DNA of 64,000 nt from Quisquiliibacterium transsilvanicum (GCF_014202215.1 NZ_JACHGB010000009.1:43912-107911), one strand, 5' to 3'; counted from the stretch's first letter, positions 28,798 to 37,727 are shown. Notes: generated by a model not told the origin, from the letters alone. Translations and numbers: made by a program.

Positions 28798-29033
28798 GCC
28801 GCGAAGCAGGCTGCGGCGACCGGGCCCGTCGTCATCACCGACCGCGGCCGCGCCTCCCATGTGCTGCTCTCCTGCGAGCGCGATCGGCAGTTGACCGGCA
28901 CAGCCGATCGCGATTGCCTGATCGCGGCCACGGCGCTGGTGCATGGGAGATGACCGTGGTCACGCGAAACGTGGCGGATTTCGGTGGCACGGGTGTGGCG
29001 CTGCTCGATCCGTGGATCTTCCAGGCGCCGTGA
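28798..29033 (+). pseudogene. Fused relic of a Phd-type antitoxin and a VapC (PIN) toxin
   Basis: In one frame (28798-28920) the translation reads like the middle of a Phd antitoxin (AAATGPVVITDRGRASHVLL) and runs straight into the C-terminal part of a PIN toxin (DCLIAATALVHG), then hits a stop at 28950. The expected continuation, MTVVTRNVADFGGTGVALLDPW, follows in a shifted frame from 28950 to 29033. The antitoxin start, the antitoxin end and the toxin N-terminal half are missing. The simplest reading is a deletion that joined the two genes, followed by a frameshift. No product is expected. Confidence 0.65.
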
Positions 29034-29044
29034 GCCAGCCTCGT

Positions 29045-30190
29045 TCACTCCCAGGCCAGCGCGCCCCCCGTCTGGTACTCGGTGACCCTCGTCTCGAAGA
29101 AATTCTTCTCCTTGCGCAGATTGGACTGCTCGTCCAGCCAGGGCAGGACGTTCTGCGCGCCGGGGAAGGGCTCGGCCACGCCCAGCTGCCGCGCGCGGCG
29201 GTTGGCTACGAAGCGGAACTGCCCCATGTGCAGGGACGCCGAGTAGCCGAGGATGGGTTCGCGCAGCAGGTAGCCTGCGTAGGCGGACTCGGCGGCTTCG
29301 GCCTCTTCCCAGAGCCGGGCGACGGCAAGGGGATCGAGCTGCAGATTCTCCTCGGCGAGCAGCGTGCGCACCGTGCGGATGCCGAACGCGCAATGCATCA
29401 CTTCGTCGCGCATGATGTACTGCAGCTGCTCGGCCGTGCCCTTCATGAGGCCGCGGCGCTGCAGCGCGAAGATCGGCGAGAAGCCGTTGTAGAACCAGCA
29501 GCCCTCGAAGATGCCCGCGAAGAACAGATAGGAGAGCGCGAATTCGTGCAGGTTACCGCGATCGCGCAGATCGAAATCGGTGCGCATTGCGCGCTCGAGC
29601 AGGCGGTTGGCGAGCGAGATCTTGCCGTGGATCTCCGGCACGACGCGGTAGCGGTTGTAGATCTCCTGCTGGTCCAAGCCCAGGCTCTCGATGCAGTGCT
29701 GGTAGGTCCAGGTGTGCAGGGCCTCCTCGTAGACCTGGCGCGCCTGGTAGACCTGCAGCTCGGGAGCGGTCATCTTCTCCATCACCGCCAGGCCGATGTT
29801 GCGCATCGCCAGGATGTCCGAGGTGGTGAGGTAGGCCAGTACGTTCTCGAACACGTGGCGCTCGGCGGGCGTGAGCCGGTGGTGGTAGTCGTGGACGTCC
29901 TGCGCCATCGGGATCTCCAGCGGCGTCCAGTGATTGCGGTTGGCGTTGAGGAAGAAGCGCCAGGCCCAGGGGTACTTGAACGGAGCGAGCTGGTTGATGT
30001 CGCCCTGGCCGTTGACGACACGCTTGTCGGAGGCGCGCACGGGGGCGGCTGCCGAAGCGTGCGCGGCCGTGCCCGCGCCGGGCACGCCTGGCGCTTGCCC
30101 TGCAGCGGCGCCGCTGCCGGGTGCGCTGCCCGAAGCGCAACCGGTCTGCCGCGGCGCCGGGCGGTCCCAGTCATCGAAGAACGCGCTCAT
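29045..30190 (-). CDS. nrdB: Ribonucleotide reductase class I, beta subunit
   Basis: A 381-residue radical-generating subunit of aerobic ribonucleotide reductase. Metal-ligand motifs are EEALHTWTYQH (Glu, radical Tyr and His), EGCWFYNGF and RDEVMHCAFG, all in the usual order within the ferritin-like fold. The C-terminal tail ends with an aromatic-acidic segment that binds the alpha subunit. Residues about 10-55 are a Gly/Ala/Pro-rich insert that the family does not usually have. Its start overlaps the nrdA stop (ATGA), so the two subunits are made together. Confidence 0.94.
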   Translation of the reverse strand: MSAFFDDWDRPAPRQTGCASGSAPGSGAAAGQAPGVPGAGTAAHASAAAPVRASDKRVVNGQGDINQLAPFKYPWAWRFFLNANRNHWTPLEIPMAQDVHDYHHRLTPAERHVFENVLAYLTTSDILAMRNIGLAVMEKMTAPELQVYQARQVYEEALHTWTYQHCIESLGLDQQEIYNRYRVVPEIHGKISLANRLLERAMRTDFDLRDRGNLHEFALSYLFFAGIFEGCWFYNGFSPIFALQRRGLMKGTAEQLQYIMRDEVMHCAFGIRTVRTLLAEENLQLDPLAVARLWEEAEAAESAYAGYLLREPILGYSASLHMGQFRFVANRRARQLGVAEPFPGAQNVLPWLDEQSNLRKEKNFFETRVTEYQTGGALAWE

Positions 30191-33012
30191 TGGCAGGCCT
30201 CGCATTCCGGGTCGAGGATGGAGCAGGCCATCGGTGCGGGCTCGTCCGCAGCCTGTGACGGAGGGGCCCCGGTCTTCTCCATCGCGGTGGCGCCGAGGCT
30301 GCGCAGGTAGTAGGTGGTCTTCAGGCCGCGCAGCCAGGCCAGCCTGTAGAGTGCGTCCAGCCTGCGGCCGGAGGCGCCCGCCACGTAGAGGTTCAGCGAC
30401 TGCGCCTGGTCGATCCATTTCTGCCGGCGCGCCGCGGCTTCGACCAGCCAGCGGGGCTCGATCTCGAAGGCCGTCGCATAGCGTGTCCTGAGCGCGGCGG
30501 GGATCCGGTCGATGCGCGCCACCGAGCCATCGAAATACTTCAGGTCCGCCACCATGACCTCGTCCCACAGCGCGAGGGCCTTGAGCTCGCGCACCAGGTG
30601 CGCATTGACCATGGTGAACTCGCCCGAGAGGTTCGACTTCACATAGAGGTTCTGGTAGTCCGGCTCGATCGAGGCCGACACGCCGACGATGTTGGAGATC
30701 GTGGCGGTCGGCGCAATGGCGACGCAGTTCGAGTTGCGCATGCCATGGCGAACGATCCGTTCGCGCAGTGCGCCCCAGTCGAGCGACGAGGAGCGGTCCA
30801 CCTCCAGCAGAACGCTGCCGTCGGGCCCGACGCCGCGGGCCTCGGCGAGCAGCGCGAGGCTGTCCTGCGGCAGGATGCCCCGGTCCCACAGGCTGCCGCG
30901 GAAGCTGGAATAGGCGCCGCGCTCCTCGGCCAGCTCGGTCGACGCCCAGTAGGCCGCGTGGCAGACCGCCTCCATCGATCGGTCGGCGAACTCCACCGCG
31001 GCGTGCGACGCGCAGGCCAGCCCCATCTGGTGAAGCGTGTCCGAGAAGCCCATGATTCCAAGCCCCACTGGACGGTGGCGCAGGTTGGCGGTGCGCGCCT
31101 TGGGCGTGGCGTAGTAGTTCAGGTCGACCACGTTGTCGAGGATGCGCATCGCGGTGCGCACCGTGCGCTGCAGTCGGCCGTGGTCCAGCGTCCAGCGGCC
31201 GCCGGCGTCGCGGGCCAGGTGCGCCGGCAGGCTGACCGAACCGAGGTTGCACACCGCGGTCTCGTCGGCCGAAGTGTTCAGCGTGATCTCGGTGCACAGG
31301 TTCGAGCCATGCACCACGCCCGCGTGCTGCTGCGGCGAGCGCAGGTTGCAGGCGTCCTTGAACGTGATCCACGGGTGGCCGGTCTCGAACAGCATCGTCA
31401 GCATCCGGCGCCAGAGCTGCACCGCCGGGAGCTTCTTGTGAAGCGGAATCTCGCCGCGCGCCGCGCGGGCTTCCGCTGCAAGGTAGGCCGCTTCGAAGGC
31501 CGGGCCGAAGGTCTCGTGCAGCTCCGGAACGTCCACCGGCGAGAACAGCGTCCACTCGGCTTCCGCCAGCACCCGCTTCATGAACAGGTCCGGAATCCAG
31601 TTGGCCGTGTTCATGTCGTGAGTGCGGCGCCGCTCGTCGCCAGTGTTCTTGCGCAGTTCGAGGAAGTCCTCGATGTCCAGGTGCCAGGTCTCGAGATAGG
31701 CGCAGACCGCGCCCTTGCGCTTGCCGCCCTGGTTCACCGCCAGCGCAGTGTCGTTGACCACCTTCAGGAAGGGGATCACGCCCTGGCTGTGTCCATTGGT
31801 GCCCTTGATCCGGCTGCCGAGCGCGCGCACCGGAGTCCAGTCGTTGCCCAGGCCACCGGCGAATTTCTGCAGCAGCGCGTTCTCCTTGATCGACTGGTAG
31901 ATGTCCTCGAGGCTGTCGGCCACCGTGGTCAGGTAGCAGGACGAGAGCTGCGGGTGGCGCGTGCCGCTGTTGAACAGCGTGGGCGTGCTGCACATGAAGT
32001 CGAAGCGCGACAGCAGGTGGTAGAACTCGAGCGCGCGTGCCTCGCGATCGATCTCGTTCAGCGCCAGGCCCATTGCCACGCGCATGAAGAAGGTCTGCGG
32101 CAGCTCGATGCGGCGTTCGTCAACGTGCAGGAAGTAGCGGTCGTAGAGCGTCTGCAGGCCGAGGTAGTCGAACTGCAGGTCGCGTTCCGGCGCCAGGGCC
32201 GCGGCGAGTCGGTCGAGGTCGAACTCAGCGAGCCGCGGGTCGAGCAGCTCGGCGTCGATTCCGCGGCGGATGGCCTGCGGAAAGCACTCGCGGTAGCCGC
32301 CCGTGGGGCTCGACATCTCCGCATGCGAGGCCTCGCGCCCCAGCACCTCGGCACGCACCGCGGACAGCAGCAGGCGCGCCGCGACATGGCCGTAGTCCGG
32401 TTCGCGCTCGATCAGCGTACGTGCGGCCAGCACCAGCGACTGTCGCACCGCGGTCATCGTCACGCTGTCGTAGAGATCGCGAATCGCATGATCGAGGACG
32501 GTGTCGGCGCAGACGTCTGCGAGCCCCTCGCAGGCATCGCGACACACCGAAAGCAGCGCGGCACGGTCGAGTGGACGTCGCACGTCGCCGTCGAGCACGT
32601 GCAGCGTGGGCGTCGGCACCGGGGCGCTCTGGCCGGCGTCCCTGGGCGCCGCGCGCTCGGCCGCGCGCCGCTCCCGGTAGAGGACGTAGGCGCGCGCCAC
32701 GTCATGCTCGCCCGAGCGCATCAGCGCCAGTTCCACCTGGTCCTGGATGTCCTCGATGTGCAGGGTGGCGCCGTCGGGGATGCGGCGGGTGAGGGCGTCG
32801 ACCACGGTCCCGGTCAGCCTGGGGACCAGGTCGCGCACGCGGGAGGAGTCCGCGCCCTTGTGGCCCTCGACCGCGAGGAAGGCCTTGCTCATTGCGAGCG
32901 CGATCTTGTCCGCGTCGAAGGAGACTACCGTGCCATTGCGGCGGACCACCCGGAAGCTGGCGTGCGCGGACGCGAGATCCGGGGCTGAATCGATGCTGGG
33001 GGGTTCTTGCAT
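30187..33012 (-). CDS. nrdA: Ribonucleotide reductase class I, alpha subunit
   Basis: A 941-residue catalytic subunit that reduces ribonucleoside diphosphates. Two ATP-cone-type regulatory regions sit at the N-terminus (about residues 20-115 and 130-220), as in the longer Pseudomonas-type NrdA. Redox-active cysteines lie in SSCYLTT, the thiyl-radical motif NLCTEITL and AVCNLGSVSLP; the C-terminal shuttle pair is C937-x-x-C940. The ATG at 33012 is preceded by a long leader with hairpins and a cobalamin riboswitch, so expression should drop when B12 is available. nrdB follows in the same transcript. Confidence 0.95.
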   Translation of the reverse strand: MQEPPSIDSAPDLASAHASFRVVRRNGTVVSFDADKIALAMSKAFLAVEGHKGADSSRVRDLVPRLTGTVVDALTRRIPDGATLHIEDIQDQVELALMRSGEHDVARAYVLYRERRAAERAAPRDAGQSAPVPTPTLHVLDGDVRRPLDRAALLSVCRDACEGLADVCADTVLDHAIRDLYDSVTMTAVRQSLVLAARTLIEREPDYGHVAARLLLSAVRAEVLGREASHAEMSSPTGGYRECFPQAIRRGIDAELLDPRLAEFDLDRLAAALAPERDLQFDYLGLQTLYDRYFLHVDERRIELPQTFFMRVAMGLALNEIDREARALEFYHLLSRFDFMCSTPTLFNSGTRHPQLSSCYLTTVADSLEDIYQSIKENALLQKFAGGLGNDWTPVRALGSRIKGTNGHSQGVIPFLKVVNDTALAVNQGGKRKGAVCAYLETWHLDIEDFLELRKNTGDERRRTHDMNTANWIPDLFMKRVLAEAEWTLFSPVDVPELHETFGPAFEAAYLAAEARAARGEIPLHKKLPAVQLWRRMLTMLFETGHPWITFKDACNLRSPQQHAGVVHGSNLCTEITLNTSADETAVCNLGSVSLPAHLARDAGGRWTLDHGRLQRTVRTAMRILDNVVDLNYYATPKARTANLRHRPVGLGIMGFSDTLHQMGLACASHAAVEFADRSMEAVCHAAYWASTELAEERGAYSSFRGSLWDRGILPQDSLALLAEARGVGPDGSVLLEVDRSSSLDWGALRERIVRHGMRNSNCVAIAPTATISNIVGVSASIEPDYQNLYVKSNLSGEFTMVNAHLVRELKALALWDEVMVADLKYFDGSVARIDRIPAALRTRYATAFEIEPRWLVEAAARRQKWIDQAQSLNLYVAGASGRRLDALYRLAWLRGLKTTYYLRSLGATAMEKTGAPPSQAADEPAPMACSILDPECEACQ

Positions 33013-33015
33013 GGT

Positions 33016-33104
33016 GGAGATCCGGTGCGAACGGGGCGGATCTCCGATGGACCGACGTGACGCGTCACCGCCATGCTGCAGTCAGGCGGCAGCGTCGGTC
33101 CATC
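33016..33104 (-). promoter_or_regulatory. Two stacked hairpins in the nrdA leader
   Basis: Next to the nrdA start is a hairpin with perfect 8-base arms, GGAGATCC (33016-33023) and GGATCTCC (33038-33045). Directly abutting it is a second one with perfect 12-base arms, GATGGACCGACG (33046-33057) and CGTCGGTCCATC (33093-33104), with a further CCGCC/GGCGG pairing inside. They lie between the riboswitch and nrdA and could mask the ribosome-binding region of nrdA or form part of the expression platform. Confidence 0.6.
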
Positions 33105-33186
33105 AGGAAAACGGGCAAGCGAAATGGTGTGAGCCATGCCTCTTGTCAGGGACACCCCGCCCCAAACTGTTGAAGGTGGCGCTCAT
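33103..33186 (-). CDS. Possible 27-residue leader peptide between riboswitch and nrdA
   Basis: An ATG at 33186 opens a 27-codon frame (beginning MSATFNSLGRG) that stops at 33103, on the nrdA coding strand and in the nrdA frame but closed by TGA. Its ribosome-binding site would be the AGGAG inside the conserved 3' strand of the cobalamin riboswitch, which B12 binding would hide. Translation may be coupled to opening of the downstream hairpins. There is no homology argument, so it may be fortuitous. Confidence 0.35.
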   Translation of the reverse strand: MSATFNSLGRGVPDKRHGSHHFACPFS

Positions 33187-33362
33187 GGCAGGTCTCCTGG
33201 CTCACGGGTCATCGTCTTGCGCCAGCCTTCCCGGATTGCATCCAGTGGCATGGGGAGGCGCAGGACTCGCCGTCGACAGTTGCGGGGGCAGCTCCGGACT
33301 TCACGCGCGGGCGTGGCACCGGATTCCCTTTTCATGCCTGCCGTCTCCGGCAGGCAACCATG
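33187..33362 (-). ncRNA. Cobalamin riboswitch upstream of nrdAB
   Basis: Read on the minus strand, the region shows the conserved blocks of the B12 riboswitch in order: AAAAGGGAATCCGGTG, AAGTCCGGAGCTGCCCCCGC followed by AACTGT (the B12 box region), ATGCCACTG, CCGGGAAGGC, and the 3' strand GAGCCAGGAGACCTGCC ending at 33187. A hairpin GCCTGCC/GGCAGGC lies at the 5' end. Riboswitches of this class turn expression down when adenosylcobalamin binds. Control of a B12-independent class I reductase is known from Streptomyces, where a B12-dependent class II enzyme takes over. Confidence 0.92.
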
Positions 33363-33641
33363 AACAGCGGGGCAGGTTAGCGGCGCGACCGTGGGCTGTC
33401 AAACCGGGGGGCCGGCAGGTTCGTTGGCGCGGATGGATTGCCGAGCAATCGGCGTTGTGTGGCCCGGGCGGTGGCAGGCGCCCGGAGCCCGCCCGGGCCA
33501 GTCCATCGCAGGCCGGTCGCAAGGCTGTCCTGGGCCTTGCCGAGAGCCTTGAAGGCTTCTATGCTTTTCGCTCGAGCGGTCAGCGCGCGAGCGTTGTGTT
33601 TCCTCGGCGCGATCCTCGCATAGCTTGAGCGGGGTGCGCAG

Positions 33642-36600
33642 ATGCCAGGCCTCAGCCGGTTCACCAGCAAGGAAGCGTTCGCGACGGTCCGCTTCGATCC
33701 CACACGGTTCGGCGTGCTCGGGGGGGACGAGGACAAGCAGCAGGTCGACATGGGCTTCGACCTGGACATCCCGTACGAGCTGCTTGGGGTGTTCGTCCGG
33801 CACATCGACACCGCGCAGCCGATCACCCGCGTGCCGCTGTTCGGAATCGCCCGCTTCGACCTCGCGGTCGAGAGCGGCCGCGCCGCCGGCGTCGCGCCGG
33901 GGCAGCTCGGCTTCAAGGTCGTGCCGCTCGGCGTCGTTGGCACCGACCACGTCGGCTACGCGTCGTTCGACCTCTGGCCGCTGCGCGCCGAGGACGTTGT
34001 CGTCGCCTTGCGCGATACGCTGGACCGCGCCGGGCTGCTGGCGCCCGGCAAGCCGCGCCTGACGGTCGCCGTCGCGCAGTTGCAGGTCCTGCCTTTCAAG
34101 GACCCGGCGATCGTCTTCGATGCGCTGCGCGAGGGTGACCTCGGGCCGCGCTTCGCCTGTCTGCGGATCGACCTCGACGAAGGGATGCTGCGGGGCCGGC
34201 CACTGTGGCCGGCCATGCCGTCGATGCAGACGCCCGGCATCCTGGACTGGCGCCTGTCGCCCGGCTCGTTCTCGATGTCCGGGGCGCTGCTCATCGGCGA
34301 GGACGGCTGCGAGACGCTGCTGCCGTCGAACCTGTCGACGCGGATGGTCCGCTTCGTACAGATCGTCCGCTCGCTGACTCGGGCGGACATCAAGTATGAC
34401 GACCGCAGCGTGCGCGAGATCCCGGGCGTGTCGCCGGGGGCACGAAAGGCGACCCTCGGCTGGCGCATCGTCTACAGCACCGAGTGGTACCCGCTCGGCC
34501 ACTCGCTCGGCCAGATCGCCTACAGCCTGCCGCTTGCGCCGGGCGAGAAGGTCGCGGTTTCGATCGTCGACTGGACGCGGCGCGACGCGGCGGTGCGCAA
34601 CGAGCAGACGAAGGAGGCCGAGGACCTGCAGCACGCGACATTGCGCGACCGCACGCTGTCGGAAGCGGTGCACATGGTCGTCAAGGAGTCGCAGTCCGGC
34701 TCGTCGTTCGAGGCTGGTGGCGCCCTGAGCGCCGGCGCAGGCATTCCGATCGGGCCGGTGAGCCTCGGCGTCGCCGGCGCATTCGGCATGGGCGGGGCCT
34801 CGGCCGAGAGCCGGGGGCTGCGCGACGTCGTCGGCAACACGACGCAGAACATCACCGACGCGTTCCACCAGGCCTCCTCGGCACTGCGCGAGTTGAGCTC
34901 GACCGTGGTCGTGCAAAGCACGCAGGCCGAAACCGCGCAGGCCCGCACGCGAATCGTCGCCAATTACAACCATAGCCACGCGCTGACGATCCTCTACTAC
35001 GAGGTGCTGCAGCACCACCGTCTCTTGACGCGGCCCTCGGACGTGCGGCCGGCGATCTTCGTGCAGATGGCGTTCGAGGAGTTCGACTACGCGCTGGTGC
35101 TCAAGCACGAGGCGGTCATCCGTCGGGTGCTGCTCGATCCGCGCGTCAGCGATTGCATCGACATCGTACGGCGGCGCGACTGCCTGGAGCTGACGCTCGA
35201 GCGCACGAAGCAGAAACTCAAGGACCAGGGCGACCCGACGGTGACGGAGAACCTCGGCACGCTGACCGTCTCGCTGCGCAATGGCCCGCGGATCGTTGTC
35301 CTCGCCTCGGCGACGATGCGCGTCGTCTGGAAGTCGAACACGCTCACGACGCTCGATCTCACCGACCCGGGCCTGATGACCGTGGTGAACGGCATCAAGT
35401 ACAAGGAACAGCTGCACCTGTACAACCCGCCGATCCAGCCGAACAGCGACTTCGTCTACGACCTGAAGCCACAGATGCAGGTGCGCTGGAGCGACGTCTT
35501 CGCGATCGAGCTGAGCGTCGGCGCCTACGGCGAACGCAAGGGGGACGTCGATTGGGACCTGAGCAGCGTCCGCATCGAGACCACCGGCGGACCCGGGCGC
35601 TGGGTGATGGTCGACGAAAAGACCCCGACGCTCATTACGCTCGGCCGCACCCACCGCTTCCGCGTGACCCCGTTCAAGCCGCAGGTCAAGACGGTGGACG
35701 ACCTGTTGTCCGAAGAGGAGCTGTGCTGCCTGCACCGGCTGCTCGCCCACCTGAACGGCAACCTGCCCCACTACTGGCGCGCGATCTGGCTGTCGCTCGG
35801 CACCTGGGACCGCGAGCAGCTGCTCGCGCACCGGGCGATCAACGGTGTGCGGCTGCTCGATCTGATCGACAACCAGCTGCTCGACGTCGTCGGCGACCAG
35901 CTGGTGTTCCCGGCATCGAGCGGCAGCGACTCGATGCTCGGCAAGGCCTTCGGAATCGAGCGTTTCAAGGTGCCGCAGTTCAACCAGTACGTCGAGCAGC
36001 TGCTGACGACCCCGGAGCGCGGCGTGTTCGCCGAGGCCAAGCTCGGCCACTGCAACGCATCGGAGGTGATCGACAACACGCGCTTCTGGGACTGGAAGCT
36101 CTCGCCGATCCCCGATGACGCACCTCCGATCGGCACTGCGAGCCTCGACTCGCGCTATCAGGACCCGACCAAGGGCCTCGGGGCGACAGCCTTCCCGCCG
36201 GCGATGGTCAACATCGTGACCCCGTCCGCGATTCCCGACCCGACCGGCTTCTCGAGCGCGGCGTCGATCCTCAACGCGCTCGGCGCCTTCCGCGACATGT
36301 CGGGGCTGCAGCAAGTGACGCAGTTCCTGCAGACACTGTCGAATAACGCGACCGCGCTGGCGAAGCAAGGGCTGCAGAACGCCGAGCAGGGCGTGACGAA
36401 GCCGAGCACCGGGGCAAGTCCGGCTCCAACGGGCGGGGGCGGCGGTGCCCCTGGGGGCGGCGGCACGGGTGGCGGCACGGGTGGCGGCACAGGGGGCGGC
36501 ACAGAGGGCGCTGGCACGGGTGGCACTGGCACGGGTGGCACTGGCACGGGCGGTGGCGGCACGGGTGGTGGCGGTGGCGGTGGCGGTGGAACGACCAAGC

Positions 36601-37313
36601 CACCCGTCCCGACGCCGACCCGCACGCCGCAGCAGTCTCCGAAGCAGAAGTCGGTCGACTTCATATTCAGCTACGACACCCGCACGGTGATGCGTGGGCA
36701 GTGGACCGTGTACCTCGAGGAAACCGGCGGCCGTGCCTGGAAGTCCGACGGCCTGATGATCGACATGGGACTCGGGGCCTCGGGCCGTGCCGTCGGCGAC
36801 AAGGTCGGCCTCTACAACCTGCCGGCGGACTTCGGCGTCGAGCGGGACGTCACGGTGCGCATCGTGGGCACGAACCAGGGCACGCCGACCTACCTGAGCA
36901 CGCCGCAGATGGACGTCGAGTTCAAGGCCTGGACGACGCAGGACGCCTTCCTCGTCGTCGTGCCAAAGGAGGACTTCGCGAAGACTCAGACCTTCCAGGT
37001 CATCCAGCCGACCGAAGAATTCAAGATGACCATCACCCGGAAGACGAGCGGCACCCAGTCCGTCGTCACCGCGACGTCGCAGACGGCGGGCGTGAAGGTG
37101 GGCGTCGAGAGCGTGACGGAGGTGGGCGGAAACGTCGGCGTTGGCAACGCCAAGGAGAGCGTCAAGATCGCAGCCGAGGGCACCTACGGCGTCACGCAGG
37201 GTGAGACCAAGACCTCGGGCGAAGAGCAGGAGAAGACCTATTCGACCGACTTCACGGGCCGCAAGGTAAAGACCGAGCCGCCGAAGATCGTGCCGGTCGG
37301 AAAGGCACCCTGA
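33642..37313 (+). CDS. Large protein of unknown function (1223 residues) with a glycine-rich linker
   Basis: I cannot assign a function. There is no signal peptide or clear membrane helix, so it is probably cytoplasmic or exported by a non-Sec route. Residues 1-220 are beta-rich. A central part (about 280-480) has LGWRIVYSTEWYPLGHSLGQ, a Gly-rich amphipathic stretch (GAGIPIGPVSLGVAGAFGMGG), a heptad-like helical region and ANYNHSHALTILYYEVLQHH. A second helical/beta part follows to about 925. Residues about 930-986 are a Gly/Thr repeat linker, then a compact beta-rich C-terminal domain. The ATG at 33642 follows GCGGGGTG. It stands alone, 629 bases from nrdA on the other strand, and its stop lies 5 bases from a truncated antitoxin relic. 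Confidence 0.85.
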   Translation: MPGLSRFTSKEAFATVRFDPTRFGVLGGDEDKQQVDMGFDLDIPYELLGVFVRHIDTAQPITRVPLFGIARFDLAVESGRAAGVAPGQLGFKVVPLGVVGTDHVGYASFDLWPLRAEDVVVALRDTLDRAGLLAPGKPRLTVAVAQLQVLPFKDPAIVFDALREGDLGPRFACLRIDLDEGMLRGRPLWPAMPSMQTPGILDWRLSPGSFSMSGALLIGEDGCETLLPSNLSTRMVRFVQIVRSLTRADIKYDDRSVREIPGVSPGARKATLGWRIVYSTEWYPLGHSLGQIAYSLPLAPGEKVAVSIVDWTRRDAAVRNEQTKEAEDLQHATLRDRTLSEAVHMVVKESQSGSSFEAGGALSAGAGIPIGPVSLGVAGAFGMGGASAESRGLRDVVGNTTQNITDAFHQASSALRELSSTVVVQSTQAETAQARTRIVANYNHSHALTILYYEVLQHHRLLTRPSDVRPAIFVQMAFEEFDYALVLKHEAVIRRVLLDPRVSDCIDIVRRRDCLELTLERTKQKLKDQGDPTVTENLGTLTVSLRNGPRIVVLASATMRVVWKSNTLTTLDLTDPGLMTVVNGIKYKEQLHLYNPPIQPNSDFVYDLKPQMQVRWSDVFAIELSVGAYGERKGDVDWDLSSVRIETTGGPGRWVMVDEKTPTLITLGRTHRFRVTPFKPQVKTVDDLLSEEELCCLHRLLAHLNGNLPHYWRAIWLSLGTWDREQLLAHRAINGVRLLDLIDNQLLDVVGDQLVFPASSGSDSMLGKAFGIERFKVPQFNQYVEQLLTTPERGVFAEAKLGHCNASEVIDNTRFWDWKLSPIPDDAPPIGTASLDSRYQDPTKGLGATAFPPAMVNIVTPSAIPDPTGFSSAASILNALGAFRDMSGLQQVTQFLQTLSNNATALAKQGLQNAEQGVTKPSTGASPAPTGGGGGAPGGGGTGGGTGGGTGGGTEGAGTGGTGTGGTGTGGGGTGGGGGGGGGTTKPPVPTPTRTPQQSPKQKSVDFIFSYDTRTVMRGQWTVYLEETGGRAWKSDGLMIDMGLGASGRAVGDKVGLYNLPADFGVERDVTVRIVGTNQGTPTYLSTPQMDVEFKAWTTQDAFLVVVPKEDFAKTQTFQVIQPTEEFKMTITRKTSGTQSVVTATSQTAGVKVGVESVTEVGGNVGVGNAKESVKIAAEGTYGVTQGETKTSGEEQEKTYSTDFTGRKVKTEPPKIVPVGKAP

Positions 37314-37318
37314 TCGCG

Positions 37319-37354
37319 ATGGGTCTTGGCTTCATGGATGTCGAAGACCCGCAT
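37319..37354 (-). pseudogene. Truncated start of a Phd-type antitoxin
   Basis: Twelve codons, MRVFDIHEAKTH, match the first twelve residues of the intact antitoxin at 38249-38521 (MQVFNVHEAKTH), and about 60 bases of upstream DNA are also alike. The match ends 5 bases from the stop codon of the large unknown gene, marking a DNA breakpoint there. Confidence 0.7.
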
Positions 37355-37458
37355 GCTCGACTCCGGCCGGGACGGCACAAAGCTTTGTCTGGCTCGGTCA
37401 GCGCCAAGCCGGCGCCCGGCTGACAGTGAGCCGGCCGGCGCTTCGAGGTCTTCGACAC

Positions 37459-37722
37459 GTTCAGCCAGAACTGCGGATCAACGCCGAAGGAGAGTCCGAG
37501 GCGCACCGCGGTGTCGGCGGTGACGGCCCGCTCTCCGGTGCAAAACTCGTCGATGCGCCGTTGCTGCACGCCTATCGACTTCGCCACGCGGTAGCGGGTG
37601 ATGCCCAGCGGCTCGATGAACTCGGTGAGCAGAACGTGCCCGGGATGCACTGCGCCGGGCTGTCGGTTGGACGCGACGTCCTCGTAGTGCTGCGTCCTCA
37701 GTTCGCTGCGCTTGCGGCTCAT
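37459..37722 (-). pseudogene. Decayed copy of higA antitoxin
   Basis: From ATG 37722 the frame gives 88 residues nearly identical to the intact HigA at 38664-39011 ([45 protein letters not shown]). After FWLN the homology ends abruptly and unrelated codons follow into the phd relic, so the last 26 or so family residues are lost. The helix-turn-helix itself is intact, so a DNA-binding fragment might still be made; the frame stays open until 37252, inside the neighbouring gene. Confidence 0.72.
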
Positions 37723-37727
37723 GTGCT

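Noticed and set aside
33399..36368. A 989-codon minus-strand frame opposite the large unknown gene
   Set aside because: Composition is low-complexity and rich in Arg, His and Gln. The plus strand gives a protein-like sequence with mixed hydrophobic patterns and a proper start, so the plus strand is taken as coding.
36158..36664. Proline-rich minus-strand frame (PPPPPPPP) resembling a cell-wall protein
   Set aside because: It is the complement of the Gly/Thr repeat linker of the plus-strand gene.
37252..37458. Continuation of the higA' frame into the 3' end of the large gene as a longer fusion protein
   Set aside because: Residues after FWLN show no antitoxin character and overlap the coding end of the opposite-strand gene; chance open frame.
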